Part shown: piece by piece, positions 1 through 11,943 of the stretch
Layout of the letters: the number at the start of each line of letters is the position of its first letter
Position numbering within the stretch: the stretch's first letter is position 1
DNA from: Geothrix sp.
GTDB taxonomy: Bacteria; Acidobacteriota; Holophagae; Holophagales; Holophagaceae
Direction of reading: 5' to 3'
Length of the DNA stretch: 34,441 nt
Assembly (NCBI GenBank): GCA_030681515.1
Contig: JAUXSE010000048.1
Span: 1-34,441 of the forward strand
The notes under the pieces: generated by a model
Seen by the model: the letters and a program-made list of their open reading frames with translations, nothing else
What the model was told of the DNA's origin: nothing
The model's database searches: none
Position numbers and translations under genes: made by a program

Positions 1-1236
1 TACAAGCGCGAACAGAAATGCTCCTTCTGCGGCAAGGAGCCCCACGAGGTGGAGCAGCTCCTGGCGGGGCCCGAGGCCTTCATCTGCAACGAGTGCCTGG
101 AGGCGGGGCAGCTGCAGCTGCGCATGAGCCGCCAGGGCAAGCCCCTGGGCAAGCACGAGGCCCGTCTCAGCCGGCCCAAGGAGATCAAGTCCTTCCTGGA
201 CGACTACGTCATCGGCCAGGAGTCCGCCAAAAAGCGCCTGAGCGTGGCGGTCTACAACCACTACAAGCGCATCCTCACGCCCCGCAAGGCCCTGGGCGGC
301 ACCGACGTCGAGCTGTCCAAGAGCAACATCCTGCTGCTGGGCCCCACGGGCACGGGCAAGACCCTGCTGGCCCAGACCCTGGCCCGGTTCCTGGACGTGC
401 CCCTGGCCATGGCGGATGCCACCACCCTGACGGAAGCCGGCTACGTGGGCGAGGACGTGGAGAACATCCTCACCAAGCTGCTGCAGGCCGCGAATTACGA
501 CGTGGAGCGGGCCCAGCGCGGCATCGTCTTCATTGACGAGATTGACAAGGTGGGCCGCAAGAGCGAGAACCCCAGCATCACCCGCGATGTGAGCGGCGAG
601 GGCGTGCAGCAGGCCCTGCTCAAGCTGGTGGAAGGCACGGTCGCCAATGTTCCTCCGCAGGGCGGCCGCAAGCATCCGCACCAGGAGTTCATCCAGCTGG
701 ACACCAGCCACATCCTGTTCATCTGCGGCGGCGCCTTCGTGGGCATCGAAGACATCATCAAGCAGCGCATCCGCGCCAAGGCGGTGGGCTTCGGCTCCAC
801 GCCCTCCTCCAAGGAGGACAAGGAGAACATGCTCCGCCTGGTGGAGCCCGAAGACATCATCAAGTTCGGCCTCATCCCCGAGCTGGTGGGCCGCCTGCCC
901 GTGGTGGCGGGCCTCACGCCCCTGGACCGCGAGGCCCTGGTGGCCATCCTCACCCAGCCCAAGAACGCCATCACCAAGCAGTTCGTGAAGCTCTTCGACA
1001 TGGACGACGTGGATCTGAGCTTCGAGGAGGGCGCCATCGCCGCCATCGCCGAGCAGGCCCTCACCCGCAAGCTGGGCGCCCGCGGCCTCCGCAGCCTGGT
1101 GGAGCAGATCCTGCTGGAGCCCATGTACGAGCTGCCCTCGGACAAGCGCACCTCCCGCGAATCCCTGCGCATCACCCGCCAGAAGGTCGAGGAGGTGCTG
1201 GGCCTGCCTTCCCACCCCATCTCAGCCGCGGGCTGA
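1..1236 (+). CDS. clpX: ATP-dependent Clp protease ATP-binding subunit ClpX (5' partial)
   Basis: ClpX is the AAA+ unfoldase that feeds substrates into the ClpP peptidase in the cytoplasm. The reading frame is open from base 1, so the true start lies before the window. The N-terminal zinc-binding domain is visible as two CxxC pairs (CSFC, then CNEC about 25 residues later). Next come Walker A GPTGTGKT (near 343), the AGYVGED pore-loop region, Walker [10 protein letters not shown], and the ClpX-specific stretch RKHPHQEF with the C-terminal small domain ([12 protein letters not shown]). The stop is TGA at 1234-1236. lon follows after 13 bp in the same direction, the usual clpX-lon arrangement, so co-transcription is likely. 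Nothing looks degraded. Confidence 0.97.
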   Translation, partial: YKREQKCSFCGKEPHEVEQLLAGPEAFICNECLEAGQLQLRMSRQGKPLGKHEARLSRPKEIKSFLDDYVIGQESAKKRLSVAVYNHYKRILTPRKALGGTDVELSKSNILLLGPTGTGKTLLAQTLARFLDVPLAMADATTLTEAGYVGEDVENILTKLLQAANYDVERAQRGIVFIDEIDKVGRKSENPSITRDVSGEGVQQALLKLVEGTVANVPPQGGRKHPHQEFIQLDTSHILFICGGAFVGIEDIIKQRIRAKAVGFGSTPSSKEDKENMLRLVEPEDIIKFGLIPELVGRLPVVAGLTPLDREALVAILTQPKNAITKQFVKLFDMDDVDLSFEEGAIAAIAEQALTRKLGARGLRSLVEQILLEPMYELPSDKRTSRESLRITRQKVEEVLGLPSHPISAAG

Positions 1237-1249
1237 ATCGAGGCGCCCC

Positions 1250-3754
<2,505 letters not shown>

Positions 3755-3810
3755 CGGGTGGGCCGTGGGCTGAAGGCCGCCCGGATCAAGTGCCCGTAGT
3801 CCTTCATTCA

Positions 3811-3835
3811 CTCAGGACGGCGCAGCCGTCCTGAG
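3811..3835 (+). terminator. Strong hairpin after lon
   Basis: CTCAGGACGGC, a GCA loop, and the exact reverse complement GCCGTCCTGAG form a perfect 11-bp stem 57 bases after the lon stop. No clean T-run follows, only a mildly T-containing stretch (CCCTTGTTCC), so it is either an imperfect intrinsic terminator or an mRNA 3'-end stabiliser. It separates clpX-lon from the next unit. Confidence 0.6.
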
Positions 3836-3858
3836 CCGAGCCGTACCCTTGTTCCTGC

Positions 3859-3864
3859 TACCCT
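3859..3864 (+). promoter_or_regulatory. -10-like TACCCT six bases before an ATG
   Basis: TACCCT lies exactly six bases before the ATG at 3871, and no Shine-Dalgarno sequence is visible. This geometry fits a leaderless transcript, in which transcription starts at or near the start codon. There is no recognisable -35 box. The same spacing recurs before the NRDE-family gene at 28890 (TACCAT). Confidence 0.35.
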
Positions 3865-3870
3865 GATCGC

Positions 3871-4071
3871 ATGCGCTTTCTCGCCAGCCACATCATCCAC
3901 TTCTTCGTCATGGGCATGGGCATCGCCCTGGTGCTGGGGCTTCTGCATCCGACGATGCGGCCAGAGCGGACGCGGGCCTCGATCCTCAAGCATGCGGCCG
4001 GGCTCATCGGCATCGGGCTGGCCCTGGCCTGGCTGATGTACCTGCTGCCCCGGCACCCCGTCCGGTTTTGA
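3871..4071 (+). CDS. Small two-helix membrane protein of unknown function
   Basis: The 66-residue product has two hydrophobic segments, about residues 7-25 (HIIHFFVMGMGIALVLGLL) and 43-60 (LIGIGLALAWLMYLL). They are joined by a charged linker rich in Arg/Thr and followed by a short basic tail. It is probably an inner-membrane protein. I do not recognise a family. Its TGA at 4069-4071 is 17 bases before the ATG of the YihY-family gene, which has its own strong ribosome site, so the two are probably co-transcribed. The gene itself has no clear ribosome site and may start on a leaderless mRNA. The composition matches its neighbours. Confidence 0.65.
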   Translation: MRFLASHIIHFFVMGMGIALVLGLLHPTMRPERTRASILKHAAGLIGIGLALAWLMYLLPRHPVRF

Positions 4072-4077
4072 CCCGGA

Positions 4078-4084
4078 AAGGAGG
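4078..4084 (+). promoter_or_regulatory. Ribosome binding site deciding the yihY start
   Basis: AAGGAGG is a full Shine-Dalgarno match four bases before the ATG at 4089. It selects this start over the upstream in-frame TTG at 4068, which would overlap the previous gene's stop and has no such site. Confidence 0.8.
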
Positions 4085-4088
4085 GGCC

Positions 4089-5045
4089 ATGGTCGAGAAG
4101 GTCATGGGCCTGTGGGCCAGGCTGGAGTCCGGCTGGGAGCGGGTGTGGCAGGCGGCCGTGGAGCTGTGGCACGAGGTGGCCCATGCTGTGCCGCCGCTGG
4201 GGCGGGCGGGATCCTTCACCTTCGAAGTGCTGGGCAAGTACCGGAAGGACGATTGCCTGAGCTACGCCGCGGGCCTCAGCTTCTGGCTCATCGTCAGCCT
4301 GGTGCCCCTGTCCACGCTGCTCTTCAAGCTGCTGGGCGCCATCATGGGGAGCCGCGCGTACGGGCCCGCCACCCTGAAGACGCTGCAGGAGATCGTGCCC
4401 TATCTCCCCCGCGAGTTCGTCGTGGATGCCGTGGCCAACAGCCAGAAGATCGGCGGCATGGGGCTCTCCTGGTTCGTGCTGCTCTTCGGCAGCTACTGGG
4501 GCATCAGCCAGCTGGACACGAGCCTGGCCCACGTCTTCGGCCTGCGCATCAAGAAGCACCGCCAGACCCGCAAGAACCACCTGCTGCGCCAGGTGGCCTT
4601 CCTGGTGGGCGGTCTGCTGCTGATGGTGATCTTCCTGGCCCTGCTGGTGGGCGGCGCGGTGAGCAAGTTCCTCCCCGCGCTGCGGATGGACTTTTTGCCC
4701 TATCTGGCGCCCCTGCTGGGTCTGATGGTGGTGACCATGGTGCTGCAGCACCTCCCGCGCGTGCACGTGAAGTTCCGCCACGCCTTCCTCGGCGCGGCCA
4801 TCTCCACCGCGCTGTGGTGGCTGGCGAAGTGGGGTTTCGGCGTCTACCTGCGGCACACCATGACCTGGGGCATCATGTACGGCTCCCTGCTGGGCATCGT
4901 GGCCGGCCTCACCTTCCTCTACTACAGCTGCGCCATCCTGCTGCTGGGCGCCGAGATCACCGCCGCCTTCTACCGCCACGAAACCGGCGCCACCACCGTG
5001 CCCCCGTGGCTGCGGGCGAGGGCCGGAGAGCCCGGGAAACCCTAG
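4089..5045 (+). CDS. YihY/virulence factor BrkB family membrane protein
   Basis: This is an inner-membrane protein of the YihY/BrkB (formerly mis-called RNase BN) family; its molecular function is not established. The product is about 318 residues from the ATG at 4089. Visible family features are the early motif DDCLSYAAGLSFWLIVSLVPL, a second helix with WFVLLFGSYWGISQLDTSL, helices LVGGLLLMVIFLALLVGG and LAPLLGLMVVTMVLQHL, then FRHAFLGAAISTALWWLAK and the closing MYGSLLGIVAGLTFLYYSCAILLLGAEI. About six membrane segments are expected. The soluble C-terminal tail is short. It lies behind the small membrane protein gene, probably in the same transcript. Confidence 0.9.
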   Translation: MVEKVMGLWARLESGWERVWQAAVELWHEVAHAVPPLGRAGSFTFEVLGKYRKDDCLSYAAGLSFWLIVSLVPLSTLLFKLLGAIMGSRAYGPATLKTLQEIVPYLPREFVVDAVANSQKIGGMGLSWFVLLFGSYWGISQLDTSLAHVFGLRIKKHRQTRKNHLLRQVAFLVGGLLLMVIFLALLVGGAVSKFLPALRMDFLPYLAPLLGLMVVTMVLQHLPRVHVKFRHAFLGAAISTALWWLAKWGFGVYLRHTMTWGIMYGSLLGIVAGLTFLYYSCAILLLGAEITAAFYRHETGATTVPPWLRARAGEPGKP

Positions 5046-5076
5046 GGCTTATTCACGGGATCCACGGGAGACGGTC

Positions 5077-5847
5077 ATGCAACATGTCCCAGCCCAATTC
5101 GAGAATCAGGCCATCCGGCGGGCCTATGACGAGGCCACGGAGACTTGGTGGTTCTCGGTCGTTGATATCGTGCAGGTGCTCACCCAGCAGCCGGATGATC
5201 TGACCGCGCGAAAATACTGGAACCAGCTCAAACGCAGACTCGGCAAGGAAGGCAGTGAACTGGTGACGAGTTGTCACCAGTTGAAGATGACCGCCGCAGA
5301 TGGCAAGCAGCGACTCACTGATGCAGCCACGGCCCAAACCCTGCTCCGTCTCGTCCAATCAGTCCCCAGTCCGAAGGCCGAGCCAATCAAGCTCTGGCTG
5401 GCCAAGGTGGGCTACGAGCGCATGCAGGAATTGGCCGATCCGGCCCTCTCGCTGGAGCGCGCCCGGGAGACCTGGCAACAGCACGGGCGCAGCAAGAAGT
5501 GGGTCCAGCAGCGGATGATGGGCCAGGAGACCCGGGCCAAGCTGACCGACTACTGGGCCACCCACGACATCAAGGAAGGGCAGGAATTCGCCATCCTGAC
5601 CAATCTGATCCACCAGGAATGGGCCGAGGTCAGCATCAAGGCCCACAAGGACATGAAGGGCCTGAAGACCCAGAATATCCCCAATGGCTTCCTTATGCCC
5701 TCGCCCCCTCGCCTCGGCTCAGGGGGAACTTACAGAAATTGGTGTACACGACCCCGCCATCCCCACTGCGGATCACTCCGCACACAAGGAATAGCGCCTC
5801 AAGAAAACGAGCCCCTTAGGTCAGGTTCAGGGGAGTGTGAGGCGTGA
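5077..5847 (+). pseudogene. BRO-N domain antirepressor-like protein, C-terminus lost
   Basis: The first ~200 residues match the BRO-N/antirepressor-like family found in prophages and mobile islands: early WWFSVVDIVQVLT, then YWNQLKRRLGKEG, SCHQLKMTAADGKQRLTDAA and IQSIPSPKAEP-like VQSVPSPKAEPIKLWLAKVGYERM. Family members (from memory) continue after KGLKxQNLRDHM with roughly 70 more residues. Here homology stops at about base 5680 (KGLKTQN), and the frame runs on into unrelated proline/arginine-rich sequence until TGA at 5845-5847. So it is probably a truncated remnant. The start ATG has GGAGACGG just upstream. The stop overlaps a possible GTG start of the rhs gene (GTGA at 5844-5847). The truncation point is the likely left edge of the island's foreign segment. 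Confidence 0.75.
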
Positions 5848-5894
5848 GGATGTGGGCTTTTTCAGGACGGACCACTTGGCCAGGGTGCCGCCGC

Positions 5895-8800
5895 ATGAAT
5901 ACACTCAACACACTGTCCAAGACATACCCGGTGTTTCTGGAGGTGCCTGTGATTCTGCAGCGGCTATTCATCGCGTTCTTGCTCCTTCTGGCCCAAACCT
6001 TGGGCGCTGGAGAACCAGGCCAGGGGAACGGGTCAATTGAACCGACCCGTCGTTGGATTCCGGCCGGACCGGCTCATGTGGATGCGGTGACTGGGCGAAT
6101 GGAATTGAATTTGCCAATCGGCCCTTCCCTTCCGGGGCGGGTTCCGATTGGTTTCGTCTGGCACAGCGAAGGAACGAATGGTTCCTTCGATTCCTATCAG
6201 TGGCCCGCTTGGGACACCACCCAAGTGTCGAACCGGGTGACCGTGACCCTTGGTCATGAGCGGGTGACCTTTCTGCGAGGTGCCCCTCCTGACGTCAGTG
6301 CGAATCCCCAGAAGTGGCTCCAGGACCGAGGCCTCAGTTCTGGTCAAGAAAAAGTGACGGGTCTGGATGCGGGTTACACCTCCTACTTTGGAGCATCTAT
6401 CTTCACAAGCGAAGACGGTTCCCGGCACCTGATTGCAGGTGCGTGGTATGTCAAAGCTCCACTCCCCCCAAAGCCTTGGGGCCCCGACACGGTTTGGCCA
6501 CCAGCCGACCCACGCGTGTTTGCCCCGCGAATGGCGGTTGTGCAGGGAGACAACGTTATCTGGGCGTCTTTCGAGGATGCGACCGGCGCAAATGTTCAAC
6601 AAACTGCGCACTCGTCCACTGAGATCAAGAATCGGTGGGGCGACTGGGTTCGATTGGACAAAACCTTGGATCCACCTACGGGGGCGATGGTGGGCGGGAC
6701 CCTGACTTCATCCTTGGGCCACTCATTGACCCTTGGTGGATCGGGATCAGCCTGGTACATAGACAACTCCATGGGACTCCCCCGAGTTGAGATGACCAGC
6801 AATGGTGAAATCTTCCAGGGCTTTTTGTTCACCTCGGTAGCCAGGTCGGGCCTAAGTGGCAACGATTGGACCCTCGGTTGGTCCAATGCCCATCTTGCCT
6901 CGATTGAATCCCGTACAGGGAGCAAGGTCGAGTACCAGTGGGTCGCAACCAACGTGCCCCAAGGGGATGGGGTTCCTACTCCAGCAGGTGAAGCATTTGG
7001 TACCGATGGAAATTGGAAGGGATTTGAGCCGGTTTCTTACACAGCCGGGCAGTTGTCCGGCCGGTTGGAGATCGGGGAGCTCCAGGCAGCAGTGAAGAGT
7101 GTGAAGTTCACTTCGACCACTCCCGGAGAGACTGGGGGATCGCTTGTTGAATTCATCAGAACCTTCCCCAAGCCTACCTCCTACGACACCAACAACAAGA
7201 CCATCATCTGGACAAGTACGTCCTACCAGACCGAGATCCGATATCACCCACAGCCGGATCCCGGGACTTCATACCGGTTCACGCGGTTAACCCATGTTCA
7301 GCCCATAAATGTGTTTGGAGCCACAGATCAAGCCCTAAGTGACCAACGACAGATGGCTTTGTTCGCATTGTCGACGGTCGTTCAGGAATTACAGGGAACC
7401 GTGTCGGGTTCTCTGGAGGTGATTCGAAAGAAGGTCACTCATGATGGATGGACCCTGAAGGGGCCCATGAACGTGAACGGGGATGTGACGGGCCTGGTGG
7501 CGCTCAATCCAGTGCCTACCCGCAGCACGGTACAGCTGGTGTTGGGGGAGGGCCCTACCCAAACATCTGAGCGGCTGAATTGGACCGGCAGGGTTTTCGG
7601 GACTCAGCGCCAGATCATCACACCTGGCAGTTTGACCGCCTATGACGGAACTGGAAAGCCTGCGAATGCAGTATGGCGTGGCGGAGAGTTGCCTGAAAAC
7701 GATCAAACAATGGGGGGGATTGAACGAACTGGCACTGTCACAGCGTCCTGGAATTCTGATTTGATTTTGCTCCTTAACCAGTCTTCGTCGGCCACCGTGG
7801 GCGGCTCAAACCACACAGCCTACCGCGGCGTGGCTTCGGCAGATCTGGGAACCAAGTCCTACCAGAATGACTCCCTGGGTCGCGTCACACTGATCACGGG
7901 AGTCACCGGGGCCTACACGTCCACACTGGAGCAGACACCCGAGCCCGGTCGGCCCGAAGTCAAGAGCACGTTGCGAAAGGTTACGGGGCCAAATGGTTCC
8001 TCCGTCCCCCTTTCAGGGCAGGTGGGTGAGGAATTCGCGTACACCGGGTTGTGGAGGATTGGGGTCCGCCAACTGCCAGACCCGCGATGGGCCACCGAAG
8101 AGCGGGATAGCCTGGGCCGGCCGACGGCCACGGTTACTCCTGACGGAATCCGTACGACCGTGTATTACGACACATTTGGCCGGGCCTGGAAAACCGTGCG
8201 TGAAGCCAGGGGGGCTGTGCCCTCGGTGGCAACCTGGAAAGAGTGGGACCTGGCAGGCCGTTGGGTGCGCGAACACGGCCAGGGGAACGACGGTTCAGAT
8301 GTGATCAAGGAGATTCGCCTGGATGCCTTCGGGCGGACAGTAGCAGTCACCACGGCAAAGGGGACGACGGCCGAGCGCACGGTCTACTTTGAATACGACG
8401 GATACGGGCAGAAAACACGGGAATCCTTACCCACGAAACCAGGGGGTACGCCTCGGTACAGTGAGACGGTTTACGACCTGGATGGGTCCATCCTTCAGAC
8501 GAAGAACACCCGCGGGGTGGTCACCGCTAGCTTTAATCGTCCGGTAGCGGGGACCCTTGATGGCCAAACAGGCTATCTGTTCACGAGCAACATCCTGCGA
8601 CAGATCGGGACCATTGAGACGAATACCATCCAGAAGGTGCTAAAGGATGATCTCGGGCAAGTCATCCGTTCCATGGATGTCCTGAGCCAAATCACCAGAA
8701 TGGCCTATGACGCCTTCGGCCGCTTAAAGGAGGTTCGGAGAGGTGATCAGATCCGAACTTACACGCAGAACGAAATGGGTTGGCTGTTGAATCAGACCCA

Positions 8801-11800
8801 ACCCGAGGAAGGTACCACCATATTCGAGCAGCACACAGTCACCGGCCAAGCCCTGAAATTCACCAAGGGATCCGGCGCGGCCACGACCACCATCCTTACG
8901 GATCTCTACCCGGCGGGTGACCCGAAGGCGGGCCTTGTGTGGACGGTGTCAGCTTCGGGAATGGGTTCGGCCACCACAAGCACCCTGGCCTACGATACTC
9001 AGCGCCGCCTGCATAGCCGGATCGATACTCAGGCCAATGGGACCGTGACAGAAACGTACGACTACGATGACCTGTCCCGACTGAAACAGAAAACAACCTC
9101 GGATGGGACGGTCAGCTTCACGGTGAGTCGTGATTTCGATGCGTTCGGAAATGTAACCCGGCTGAACTATCCGGGCCTCAATGGCCAGAGTGGGCGGTCT
9201 GTGACACGCGCCTACGACACCTTCCACCGCCCCAAGTCCGTGGCCTTCGGCCCAACTGGTGCCGAGGCTTCGGTGGCGAGCATGGCGTATGACCAGGTCA
9301 TCAACGGAGAAGCAGGGGAGCGGCTGAGTTATGCTAACGCCGCCACCACGACCTGGCAGCGAAACATAGACCAGGAACTTTCCAGGGTGATCCACGGGGC
9401 GGGCGGAGCGACGATTGAAGATGCCAGTGTGGCGTGGTCCAACGATGGGCGCATGTTCATCCGAGGAGCGGACATCTTTGAATACGATGGGTTGGGTCGC
9501 CTGGCAAAGGCCACTGTCTATGGCGTGAATGGGGAGCGTACCCAGCAGACCTATGGGTACGACCTATACGGGAACCGTACTTCCGTTGGATCAACGGCCC
9601 TCATTGGCTCCCTGCATGCCGAAGCCGTGAGTTACTGGCTCACCATCGGGACGGACAACAGGCTTCCCTCGACCACCAACGCCGGTGTCAGCACAGGTGC
9701 TCAGTACGATGGTCTCGGCCGGTTGAGTCAGGTGTGGGCCATACCTGGGGACACCACTACGCTCACGACCTGGAACTACGATGCGCTCGGTAGGGTGGTC
9801 GCCCAGGGAGGGGCATTGGTTTACGCCGAGGCCTACCTGCTTGACGGTGCTGGGCTGCGGTTCAAGCGGGTCAAGCAGGATGGTACGATCCAATACCGCG
9901 TCTACGGATTCGACCGTGAACCTTTGTCCACGTTTGAGAAACCTTCGGCCTCCCAGATGACTGGCGCCACGACATCTCCGGCCCGTTCGGCCTCATCCAG
10001 TGCGATGGCTTCTGCACAATACCAGGGTATGTCGCCGATGCTTATCAACCCGGGAGATGATCCGCTCCCTTCTTCGGGGGCGGCCATACTTCAGCCATCC
10101 GGCCCGCTCACGGTCGGTGCGGGGCAGACGGTGGCCTTTGTCGGGGATGGGAACGGGACCTCATTCGCCTGGACCTTTGGAGACGGAGCCACTGCGGTCG
10201 GCCCTAACCCGAGTCATTCCTATGGGTCTCCGGGAAGTTATCAAGTCTTCCTGACGGTCAAAGGAACTGGGTATTCCCCCAGCAGCGCATCAGTTCAGAT
10301 CACAGTAGTCCTGGGCCCGAGCATTAGCTCGTTTACCGCGAATCCGGCGTCCATCTACCAGGGACAAAGCAGCACTTTGAGTTGGACGGTTACGCCCGCT
10401 GGGGCTGGAACCACCACCATCTCGCTGGACCAGGGGCTGGGAACGCAGAACGGCACCTGGATCAACGTGAGCCCCACGGCGACGAGAACCTACACACTGA
10501 CGGCTTCTAGCCTCTATGGCACCGCCACCAGAAGCGTGACCGTGGCGGTCAGCGCGCCGCCGCCGCCGCCGAGCATTTCCTCCTTCACCACGAATGCCAC
10601 CAGCCTAGTGGTGGGCCAGGGCGCCCTGCTGTCCTGGAGCGTGATAGGGGCCGATAGCCTCCTTTTGAACGGGGTTACCGTGACAGGCACAAGTGCCTCC
10701 GTGTCTCCCACCGGTTCCACGACCTATACACTGGTGGCCCGGAACGCCTTCGGGCAGGACCAGCGGAGCCTGTCTATCACGGTATCCAATCCAGAGCCTC
10801 CCCTGGCCTGGGTGTCGGATGCGGTCTATGGTTGGGGGCAGCTGATCCTTGAAAAACGAGGCAGTCAGGCGATCTACCAACAGGGAGATCACCTGGGCAC
10901 GCCGGGCGTCCTCACGAATGCAGCGGGAACGGTGATCGGGCGACAGAAGAGTCTCCCCTTCGGGGAGCGGATGTCTGGTTCGGGGGAGAAGAGCCTGCGG
11001 CGTTTCACGAATCACGAGGATGGAGCGCAGCTTCCGGTCTACATGCAGGCGCGGATGTACCTGCCCACCTACGGGCGCTTCGCCCAGGTGGATCCAGCGT
11101 ATGACCACAGTGACGATGGTTTGAACCTCTACAGCTACGTCTCTAACCAGCCCATCACCAGGAGCGATCCGGATGGGATGCGGGATGTAGGGGGAGGTGG
11201 CGGAAAGGGATACATGCCGCCGCTTCAGAAGGAAATGCTGTTTGAAGGTCAAGGACAGTTCTTAATCTGGGATTCCGTCGAAGCCTATCAAACCAGCGAT
11301 GGAAGATGGTACTACACCGACTGGGGCTATACCTTTCGGCACGGTAGCCCGGAGGTCACTGCGGCGCAAACAAATCAATCATCGGGCTCCGGAGGCCTAC
11401 CTGGGAATCTAGGCATTCTGCTTTCTGGGATCTTTGGGGCCGTGGGCGGAGATCAAGACCGAACCGCTACGGTGCTACTTGTCTCAAGAGAGCTCGATGT
11501 GAGCGACATGAGCGGAGCCCAGAAGGCCATCGGCTACATGGAACATGCTGGATGGGTGATCCAAACAAAAAATGGTGACTACATCATTCAGTCCGGGCCG
11601 AATAAAAGCGGCCAGAACGAAGCCAACAAAGTTGAGCGGCTAGAACCGGGGAAGGGCTTATGGGCTTTTTCTCAAGTGATAAACTCAAAGGGTGAGACTC
11701 GAACCTTTACTGTTAACATTCAATTTTCATACAAAATGCCCTCCGAAGGAATGACGAAAGGGAATCTGCAAGGGATAGCGAATGTATGGAATTCTAAGAA

Positions 11801-11921
11801 CATTCACTACGATTATAAAGGACCAAATTCAAATACATTTGCTCACTGGTTTGGGCGTCAAATAGGTCTAAATCCCGTGCCATTTAGTCCTTTCCATCCT
11901 TTGCCTGGATGGGGGCTCTGA
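5895..11921 (+). CDS. Secreted RHS/YD-repeat polymorphic toxin with PKD and Ig-like domains
   Basis: The product is a large Rhs-type toxin of about 2008 residues. From the ATG at 5895 it starts with a Sec-type signal (hydrophobic core LFIAFLLLLAQTLGA). An N-terminal ~600-residue region is followed by YD repeats from about residue 655 to 1340 (YDTFGRAWKTV, YDAFGRLKEV, YDGLGRLAKA, YDALGRVVAQ). A Ser/Ala-rich linker leads to a PKD domain (about 1398-1472, WTFGDGATAVGP) and two Ig-like repeats (about 1474-1633, each opening PSISSFT). Then comes the Rhs core (GDHLGTPGVLTNAAG; YGRFAQVDP; LNLYSYVSNQP) ending DPDG near 1761. The ~247-residue tail after DPDG is the variable toxin region; it ends with GPNSNTFAHWFGRQIGL and is AT-richer than the shell. 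Alternative starts are GTG 5844 and ATG 5850; 5895 gives the best signal peptide. Toxin activity is inferred. Confidence 0.9.
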   Translation: MNTLNTLSKTYPVFLEVPVILQRLFIAFLLLLAQTLGAGEPGQGNGSIEPTRRWIPAGPAHVDAVTGRMELNLPIGPSLPGRVPIGFVWHSEGTNGSFDSYQWPAWDTTQVSNRVTVTLGHERVTFLRGAPPDVSANPQKWLQDRGLSSGQEKVTGLDAGYTSYFGASIFTSEDGSRHLIAGAWYVKAPLPPKPWGPDTVWPPADPRVFAPRMAVVQGDNVIWASFEDATGANVQQTAHSSTEIKNRWGDWVRLDKTLDPPTGAMVGGTLTSSLGHSLTLGGSGSAWYIDNSMGLPRVEMTSNGEIFQGFLFTSVARSGLSGNDWTLGWSNAHLASIESRTGSKVEYQWVATNVPQGDGVPTPAGEAFGTDGNWKGFEPVSYTAGQLSGRLEIGELQAAVKSVKFTSTTPGETGGSLVEFIRTFPKPTSYDTNNKTIIWTSTSYQTEIRYHPQPDPGTSYRFTRLTHVQPINVFGATDQALSDQRQMALFALSTVVQELQGTVSGSLEVIRKKVTHDGWTLKGPMNVNGDVTGLVALNPVPTRSTVQLVLGEGPTQTSERLNWTGRVFGTQRQIITPGSLTAYDGTGKPANAVWRGGELPENDQTMGGIERTGTVTASWNSDLILLLNQSSSATVGGSNHTAYRGVASADLGTKSYQNDSLGRVTLITGVTGAYTSTLEQTPEPGRPEVKSTLRKVTGPNGSSVPLSGQVGEEFAYTGLWRIGVRQLPDPRWATEERDSLGRPTATVTPDGIRTTVYYDTFGRAWKTVREARGAVPSVATWKEWDLAGRWVREHGQGNDGSDVIKEIRLDAFGRTVAVTTAKGTTAERTVYFEYDGYGQKTRESLPTKPGGTPRYSETVYDLDGSILQTKNTRGVVTASFNRPVAGTLDGQTGYLFTSNILRQIGTIETNTIQKVLKDDLGQVIRSMDVLSQITRMAYDAFGRLKEVRRGDQIRTYTQNEMGWLLNQTQPEEGTTIFEQHTVTGQALKFTKGSGAATTTILTDLYPAGDPKAGLVWTVSASGMGSATTSTLAYDTQRRLHSRIDTQANGTVTETYDYDDLSRLKQKTTSDGTVSFTVSRDFDAFGNVTRLNYPGLNGQSGRSVTRAYDTFHRPKSVAFGPTGAEASVASMAYDQVINGEAGERLSYANAATTTWQRNIDQELSRVIHGAGGATIEDASVAWSNDGRMFIRGADIFEYDGLGRLAKATVYGVNGERTQQTYGYDLYGNRTSVGSTALIGSLHAEAVSYWLTIGTDNRLPSTTNAGVSTGAQYDGLGRLSQVWAIPGDTTTLTTWNYDALGRVVAQGGALVYAEAYLLDGAGLRFKRVKQDGTIQYRVYGFDREPLSTFEKPSASQMTGATTSPARSASSSAMASAQYQGMSPMLINPGDDPLPSSGAAILQPSGPLTVGAGQTVAFVGDGNGTSFAWTFGDGATAVGPNPSHSYGSPGSYQVFLTVKGTGYSPSSASVQITVVLGPSISSFTANPASIYQGQSSTLSWTVTPAGAGTTTISLDQGLGTQNGTWINVSPTATRTYTLTASSLYGTATRSVTVAVSAPPPPPSISSFTTNATSLVVGQGALLSWSVIGADSLLLNGVTVTGTSASVSPTGSTTYTLVARNAFGQDQRSLSITVSNPEPPLAWVSDAVYGWGQLILEKRGSQAIYQQGDHLGTPGVLTNAAGTVIGRQKSLPFGERMSGSGEKSLRRFTNHEDGAQLPVYMQARMYLPTYGRFAQVDPAYDHSDDGLNLYSYVSNQPITRSDPDGMRDVGGGGGKGYMPPLQKEMLFEGQGQFLIWDSVEAYQTSDGRWYYTDWGYTFRHGSPEVTAAQTNQSSGSGGLPGNLGILLSGIFGAVGGDQDRTATVLLVSRELDVSDMSGAQKAIGYMEHAGWVIQTKNGDYIIQSGPNKSGQNEANKVERLEPGKGLWAFSQVINSKGETRTFTVNIQFSYKMPSEGMTKGNLQGIANVWNSKNIHYDYKGPNSNTFAHWFGRQIGLNPVPFSPFHPLPGWGL
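11160..11921 (+). other. Variable C-terminal toxin region of the Rhs protein
   Basis: This segment follows the Rhs core boundary motif DPDG, where polymorphic toxins switch to a variable effector domain. It holds a glycine-rich linker, a Tyr/Trp-rich patch (GRWYYTDWGYTF), a short hydrophobic Gly-rich stretch (LPGNLGILLSGIFGAVGG), and a final part with HYDYKGPNSNTF and PGWGL. GPNSNTF recalls motifs in some papain-like/NlpC-like and DUF3750-type proteins, but I cannot assign a family. From about base 11540 the DNA becomes clearly AT-richer, as expected for a tail acquired by recombination. Confidence 0.55.
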
Positions 11922-11943
11922 TTCAGGACGTGAAGGAGACACC

